DNA of 64,000 nt from Platynereis dumerilii (Eukaryota; Annelida; Polychaeta; Phyllodocida; Nereididae): positions 124,001 to 188,000 of the forward strand of contig JAPTHN010000253.1 of the NCBI GenBank assembly GCA_026936325.1. The letters are read 5' to 3'. A program made the position numbers and the translations under genes. Position 1 is the stretch's first letter; each line of letters begins with the position of its first letter. Positions 59,901-64,000 of this stretch are shown piece by piece. Below the pieces are notes generated by a model that was given only the letters and a program-made list of their open reading frames with translations, did no database searches and was not told where the DNA came from.

Positions 59901-61294
59901 CTGTAAAGTTTAAGGCAGAAGTTATAGATGCTGGAGCTCATCTTCTCTTGAGTGGCTTGCAGACTCCTTGGAGGATGCAATGCGACGAGTCTAGGACTCC
60001 TAGAGAGATGCAGGGAGCTCCTATTGCTTTATTATCCAAAGACATTCTTTGTCGTTGCAGCATAAGCTCGGTAAACGGTCATGTTGGTCGTAGAATTACA
60101 AATTGTCCAGACAATGAACAACCTAGGCTTATTATTCAATATGTGTCTAATGAGATTGCCAGGGAAGCATTTCCTAATTTAACTATGCAACCTTTTCTAA
60201 ATAACCTAGATGTTATGGATGAGTATCGAGAGTGGGAGGCTCCCCAATCCGACACTTTAGAGAAATTACGAAGCTTTAGGTTACATAATACTACTTCGGC
60301 CGTTATGAGGCTACGAGAATTAACTGAAGAATTAAGAAAGAAGGGCGAGAAATTCGATAGAGATTGGGATCTTCTGGGAATTGATGGTGATATTACAAAA
60401 TGGTTTACACCCAGAGGCTGGACAAAGGGAGTATTTGCTGTGGGAGCCCTTTTTGGCTTTATAGGATTTATTATGGCGACATTTTTATGTTTTAGACAAG
60501 CTCGGAGTAATGGAGTTCTGAGATCTCTAATGTTTATGGGAGCTCCACATTTGGCAAGGGCAAATCCTTTGTCAACTACAGCTTCCCCGACTCCTTCGAC
60601 TCAGGAAGTTGTTCTTAGCTCTGAGTCAATGATCAGAATGATAGCTATGAACTTTACTGTGTTCTTGATTATGATGGCATTAATCTACTGTATTAAGAGA
60701 ATGTTTAATTATTGTTGCCAGCAAGCAAGCTTGTATATGGTACACCCTGAGCTGAAAGAACACCCCAGGGCTAGGATCTATCTAGAGCTTTCAGATTTAA
60801 AGGATAGGGTTATACTTGAAGTTATGAATGTTCGAGCTGCTGCTGAACAGCTACATTTTCAGGGAAAGGTCACATCTAGTCTTATCAGGATGGATCATCA
60901 CACCCTGTATTCTATTTTAAGGGTTTCATGGAAACAAGGAGATTGTAAATTACTTGTAGGAGAGTTGGAACTGGATTTACCTGCTCTAATTCCAGTACGA
61001 AGGATGAAGAGAAATCAGGTTCAGAAATTACTGGAAGGAGATTGTGTAATTGGAATTTTGGTCAGCGATAATAATTACTTGTATAAATTGACTGATAGCC
61101 CAAGATTGATTGATAATAAAGGGCCTTATCAGAGTTTGATTGACGAATTGCAGGCTAGGCAAAGATGTCTGGGAAATCTTGAGCTGCCTGGTTATAACTG
61201 TCAATCCGATGTACAGATGGATATTGTACAACCTACAGCTCCGAATTGTGGGGTTGCTTGTGGGAAGGGAATTGTGGAGACTACTATTCTGTAG
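56963..61294 (+). CDS. Env-like LRR membrane protein of the giant LTR element
   Basis: A single 1443-codon ORF. Residues 1-20 are a signal peptide (CFNYVGLIVFSMICISL). Residues about 70-425 are leucine-rich repeats (INLTFNRFKSLNLNPG, TEIDLSNNQLMILPEDLL), closed by an LRRCT cysteine cap (LECSCPW, then two later Cys, 431-465). An RLRRS furin-like site is near 627, followed by long helical stretches (about 690-810) and a Cys-containing region. Hydrophobic segments lie at about 1155-1178 (FAVGALFGFIGFIMATFLCF) and 1226-1245, with a tail of about 200 residues. Position, cleavage site, helices and C-terminal anchor suit an envelope glycoprotein. The LRR part resembles Toll-like or SLIT-type ectodomains. 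There is no TIR domain. It might instead be a captured host LRR receptor. Confidence 0.75.
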   Translation: MAVCFNYVGLIVFSMICISLQDNAEVRPECSQRVFNTHCQMIEPGAFKCVPKTGFNEVCRMVNMTGIRTIIFQNWNTDVIQLRPFASIAGIQELELKFWTVKIDLADLLELFPAVKKVRFQRAEFNTHRPVEMETQIEQLEGLKYSIFEKPISSLNLPKLRRLGLRLESAVEDYQLGNLHLTELRINAPGAYRFNWPKLANHSTLEVLTVQGLARMYANIQDFPYTNLRILRIRGKRFQLNLTDFLGGKVFDKLNVLELSGIELMEETDFTPLMNLRELIINKPYTFFGKVRRFPENLLKLTLNDLGEKEVLARHDLIVKSNLHKIEIVNCKIKTIRPSFWEGFLNLRFINLTFNRFKSLNLNPGLVKLTEIDLSNNQLMILPEDLLYYPKMRTINLSYNSLEVLDLGIPYTPERVSRSLQVINLTGNDLECSCPWKSFSMAFQEGVRIVGSCNDSISLSDLEVSICPDYLIPNRQQRDVDLQQLVTPPADLFDLQGIALPAEDMRDSLNSFSRRIRNEETRGFVSAPYGVTFSANKRFIIGLEDLKIHVKLNWPNLALPEIPEQSKEILKEICSGEEEMLRRICEDYQPLLTYADRQTVELREQVLKRFQELVTIFQDPILPGSRTRLRRSEQPELKPTDEPIIEDILDTDYWESEHDRIQIWQWATASFSGVMHSSLTQTRAKAFVKAIRLLAGRQSLLRDSHQTMRQDLIEIVELKTKLFENTTRNIEELYELLNSTNIEMQSALRGVYQRMNVLQKRTRTIRVLSLLGSRYLSLSNERVEQFKHLLKEVEAVLTAVQQFDRGHLSYRLLAPTDMQDLIIRASQLLRDWHPTHKLLFKSFSEFYGAKFSFIANHHGLVLQLSWPILAKDSAQYWLYRTRSISLPLITDSSFNKPESNHDYTRIKLESEYLAVSNEYNFVEVNSLDLEDCEQIGNAYHCYQNFLEKDNHRVNCMSALYLNKSAEVILDLCEVEYMFAPVKFKAEVIDAGAHLLLSGLQTPWRMQCDESRTPREMQGAPIALLSKDILCRCSISSVNGHVGRRITNCPDNEQPRLIIQYVSNEIAREAFPNLTMQPFLNNLDVMDEYREWEAPQSDTLEKLRSFRLHNTTSAVMRLRELTEELRKKGEKFDRDWDLLGIDGDITKWFTPRGWTKGVFAVGALFGFIGFIMATFLCFRQARSNGVLRSLMFMGAPHLARANPLSTTASPTPSTQEVVLSSESMIRMIAMNFTVFLIMMALIYCIKRMFNYCCQQASLYMVHPELKEHPRARIYLELSDLKDRVILEVMNVRAAAEQLHFQGKVTSSLIRMDHHTLYSILRVSWKQGDCKLLVGELELDLPALIPVRRMKRNQVQKLLEGDCVIGILVSDNNYLYKLTDSPRLIDNKGPYQSLIDELQARQRCLGNLELPGYNCQSDVQMDIVQPTAPNCGVACGKGIVETTIL

Positions 61295-62735
61295 GGTTAT
61301 TAATTCCGCTTGAGTTATTAGTTTAACTATTTAAGAGTATGTTGGCATGAAACTAATAACAAAACTGCACGTGAATGCTGAAGGTTAATCTGAGTTGTGT
61401 CTATTTAAGCAAAGTTTATTGATTTCTTAAGATATTTAATTGAGATAATTGTACTGGATTTAAATTGCCTTCTTGTAATAATCATTAATTATATTACATT
61501 TAATATTACTATTTGGTTTGAATCGAGTGAAGTGTTGTGCTGTGTTTTAATCTAACTTGTACTCTTGTTTGAAGTCTTGTTTGAACTCTTGTTTGAGTTC
61601 TTGATTTTATTGGTTACTTAATCCATGTATAAGTTGTTTGCAGATTAGAGGTGAGTGAATTAGGAGATGATCTTGGTAATTTGGTAATTTAATGTAAAGT
61701 TCCAAATGAGAGATTGCGCTGTACTAAGCAGCCTTTGTGAAGTTAAATTTTAGTGTCATCCGCAGGGAAACCTCTTATTGTATTTCATTGCGGATGATAG
61801 TGTATGATTATGATAGCAATTTATGTAATGCTCTCATTCTTTAAACATGTGTCTTATATAATTACTATGAATACTTATTCAATTATATTTAGTTAATTCC
61901 ATTACTTAGAGTGATTTTGGGAATTGCAGTGGGTTGTGAATTATGTTACTTTCTTATAAATAATTATAAAACTTCATATTCATGAGTTGGGCTAATGATG
62001 TTGTTGAGGACTGAATGATTGATGGAAGTTCGGGATTAATTCTAAAATCAATTTTCTTTTATTTTGATTGCAGGCCAGGTTCTCGTCTTCCTCTCGCTCT
62101 CTCTCGTTCAGCTCATCCTCCACTCGTTACGCTCAGCTTGTTGCCTCACCGAATTAAGGCTTGCCTTGGAAGTCTTAATTGATCATCAATTGAAGTGAAC
62201 CGAGAACTGGAATCGCACGAGCAAGCTCGCGAAAGATACTTTCTTCTACAAGACCGAGTCGGACATTGAATCTGGTCTTATGGAATCGTTTTACTTGAAA
62301 GTTCGTTCTTCTTGTGAACTCTCGTTGAAGGTCGACTTCAGCCTTGAATATGTGATCGCTTGGACAATAACAAGAAGATTCGTGTGTGTGTTAATAGAAG
62401 GTTTATTTGCTCGAACTCTAGAATTGCGCCTCCATTGCTCGGTGGACTTCGTTGATGATTGTTGAACAAGACTTTAATTTAAAATTTCAATATTCATATA
62501 ATTAATATATATCACCTTAGTAATTTAATTAAATTTTGATTTATTGATCTGTGTTTGGATTGATGGTTGTTTGAATTTGCTTACTTGAATTTCTTGAAGG
62601 TTTATTGATGTTTGGTTCCCTGATTCAGAGATTGCGATGGACTGTTTATTTGAGGAAAAAGGGTTTAGAGATAGGTTAAACCAAGGGGGAGATAGAGGAT
62701 GGAACTTGAAGAGTCATTAATGCAAGAGTTATTTT
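61295..62735 (+). other. Spacer between env-like ORF and 3' LTR
   Basis: AT-rich. Tandem ttgtttgaactcttg words lie at 61560-61605. A pyrimidine tract followed by gcag near 62073 and a coding-looking but unsupported stretch at 62280-62465 are noted. No gene is called. Confidence 0.5.
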
Positions 62736-62748
62736 AAAACAGGGGGGG
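62736..62748 (+). other. Polypurine tract
   Basis: The word aaaacaggggggg lies one base before the 3' LTR, where plus-strand DNA synthesis is primed in LTR elements. Confidence 0.8.
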
Positions 62749-62749
62749 T

Positions 62750-63707
62750 TGTGACAAGTGCTGTCACATTACTTCATTTTTATAAATTAACTATTTAGAA
62801 AAACTCTTGCATTATATGAAATGGACTCAAGACGAGCATGCCGTCTACGTGCTGCTATAAATCAAAAGGGCATGCTCCAAATGTCTAGCAGTACATGTCT
62901 CAAGGATATCTCAGAGGGCAGCAAAAAAGAGGCGATCTGAAGAATTGCTCTGTTGTCTAAGCTCAGCATAGCCATGCTATATTAACTGATGCCTCAGAAA
63001 TAAAACCCTTATGGGCCTCTGGCTTCAACTCCTAGCTCTGCTTATTAGCAGCCGTTATCCAATAGCTAGCCAGAGTGTATCAGCAGCTGGCAGAGAGATG
63101 AACTGAGATGAACTGAGAGATCCAGCAGAGGGAACAGTTCCTGAGCTCTGTCTATATCGTAACATCAGATAAGTATCATGATTTATACTCCATCAGTTAG
63201 GCAGTCATCATCGCGGTTTTGCTTTGGGAACTAAAATTTAAGGGATCAAATTGGCCTGTACTTTAGCACCAATTTGATCCAAATTCTAAATTCATAATTG
63301 TTTGTGTGAACTGAGTGAATTGTTAGAAGAGAAGGAATAATTGAGAGCTTGTTTTCTCAGATAAGATATTGTGATGTTTTAACTATGTTTAATGAAGGAG
63401 TCTGAGCCACAGCTCCTGGGTTCAGATATGTGATCAATAGAAACAACTGCAGAATGTCATAACAACTCGCAGATTTTACACTTGTTATGTAATTAAGGAA
63501 ATCATTTACAAATGTTATGTAATTAAGGAAATCATTTACAAATGTTATGTAATTAAATAAATTATTGTTTTAAAGGTTAAATCAGAGTCATAGTTGTGTA
63601 TTTAAGTTCAATGACATCAGACCGGCCAGAGTGCGGTTCCGGCCTCAATTACCACAGCCAAGCTGATTATTAAACCTTGTTTTAACAGAATCATCACCAA
63701 GATGACA
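62750..63707 (+). repeat. 3' LTR
   Basis: The LTR is 958 bp and nearly identical to the 5' LTR. It differs by a 10-bp duplication (gatgaactga unit near 63096-63115) and about one substitution. It is followed by the GAAG target duplication. Confidence 0.95.
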
Positions 63708-63711
63708 GAAG

Positions 63712-64000
63712 TTTTCTCTGCCATTCAGTGGCCATTCATCCAATGTTATTAAATGAAGCATGGAATTAAAGAGGAAAGGTTGATGGAAAAGCTGACCCAA
63801 ATTCCATAGAAATATATTTAGTTTAAAGAACTTTTCTAGGGGTTCGGAACAAAAGTTTCAATTTTGAAAATTAAATATTTTTTATGAACCATAGCGCAAA
63901 AAAAAAAAGACGAGATAGAATTCTTTGTTTCTTTGTCATTTGCTTCCAAATAAAGTGAGGAACAATATAATGGTACTGACATATGGCCGAACGGGCCTGG
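63712..64000. other. Right flank, unassigned
   Basis: AT-rich with an A-run near 63898-63908. Nothing was recognised. Confidence 0.4.

Larger units (their letters stand above)
39243..63707 (+). mobile_element. Giant 24.5-kb LTR retrotransposon (Ty3/gypsy type) with env-like gene
   Basis: LTRs at both ends start TGTGAC and end GATGACA. The 4-bp target duplication GAAG (39239-39242 and 63708-63711), a primer-site candidate and a polypurine tract are present. Order: gag, protease-RT-RNase H-integrase, accessory ORF, long spacer, env-like ORF, long spacer. RNase H before integrase places it with Ty3/gypsy. The LTRs differ by about one substitution and one 10-bp duplication over 950 bp, so it is very young. 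It looks nearly whole, with perhaps two or three interruptions in its coding regions. At 24.5 kb it is several times the usual 5-10 kb. Confidence 0.93.

Noticed and set aside
56963-61294. Ordinary host Toll-like receptor gene
   Set aside because: No TIR domain follows the membrane segments. The ORF is intronless, lies between the LTRs and target duplications of one young element, and has a furin-like site and stalk not found in Toll-like receptors.

Overview
The window looks like nuclear DNA of a marine invertebrate. The recurrent taggcctac-type words, the tRNA-derived SINEs, and the mix of DIRS-like, Mutator-like and hAT-like elements would suit an echinoderm or related deuterostome. I offer that from general familiarity, with low confidence. 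There are no bacterial operons and no RNA genes. By coordinate arithmetic, four large mobile elements alone occupy about two thirds of the window.

Left part (1-13.8 kb). Minisatellites and a degenerate interspersed repeat (1-2.05 kb) are followed by a LINE fragment on the minus strand that is split by a small TIR element. Next come minus-strand coding pieces of an unrecognised gene split by a hairpin MITE, a (CTAT)n microsatellite, and a hAT-type MITE with a perfect 8-bp target duplication. A 6.7-kb inverted-repeat element (6408-13131) contains a second, 5.2-kb inverted-repeat element (7442-12620), which holds SINEs, a hAT MITE and a C2H2 zinc-finger fragment. Just beyond it lies the best host-gene evidence: a minus-strand first coding exon (13158-13438) with a good splice donor and an E2F-like promoter site.

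Middle part (13.8-39.2 kb). A 5.9-kb Mutator-like element (13838-19785, 9-bp target duplication) is followed by SINE, microsatellite and hAT insertions. A young DIRS/Ngaro-type tyrosine-recombinase retroelement (27457-33717) comes next. It is flanked on both sides by near-identical copies of the same host sequence (23813-27456 and 33719-35523). The right copy runs straight through the insertion point, so it reads as the empty allele; this is either a real duplication or two haplotypes joined in assembly. Then comes a Jockey-like LINE remnant with 3' tandem repeats, and the 5' end of another LINE copy with an 860-base, almost G-free tract.

Right part (39.2-63.7 kb). A 24.5-kb LTR retrotransposon of the Ty3/gypsy type is bounded by 0.95-kb LTRs and a GAAG target duplication. 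It carries gag and pol regions, a novel small accessory ORF, long non-coding spacers and a single 1443-codon ORF. That ORF encodes a secreted/membrane protein with a signal peptide, leucine-rich repeats capped by a cysteine LRRCT motif, a furin-like site, a helical heptad-like region and two hydrophobic segments near the C-terminus. It sits where env sits in env-bearing elements. An envelope-like protein with a Toll-like LRR ectodomain in a giant, very recently inserted element is the most remarkable thing here. The retroelements are described as fossils, at the level of parts.
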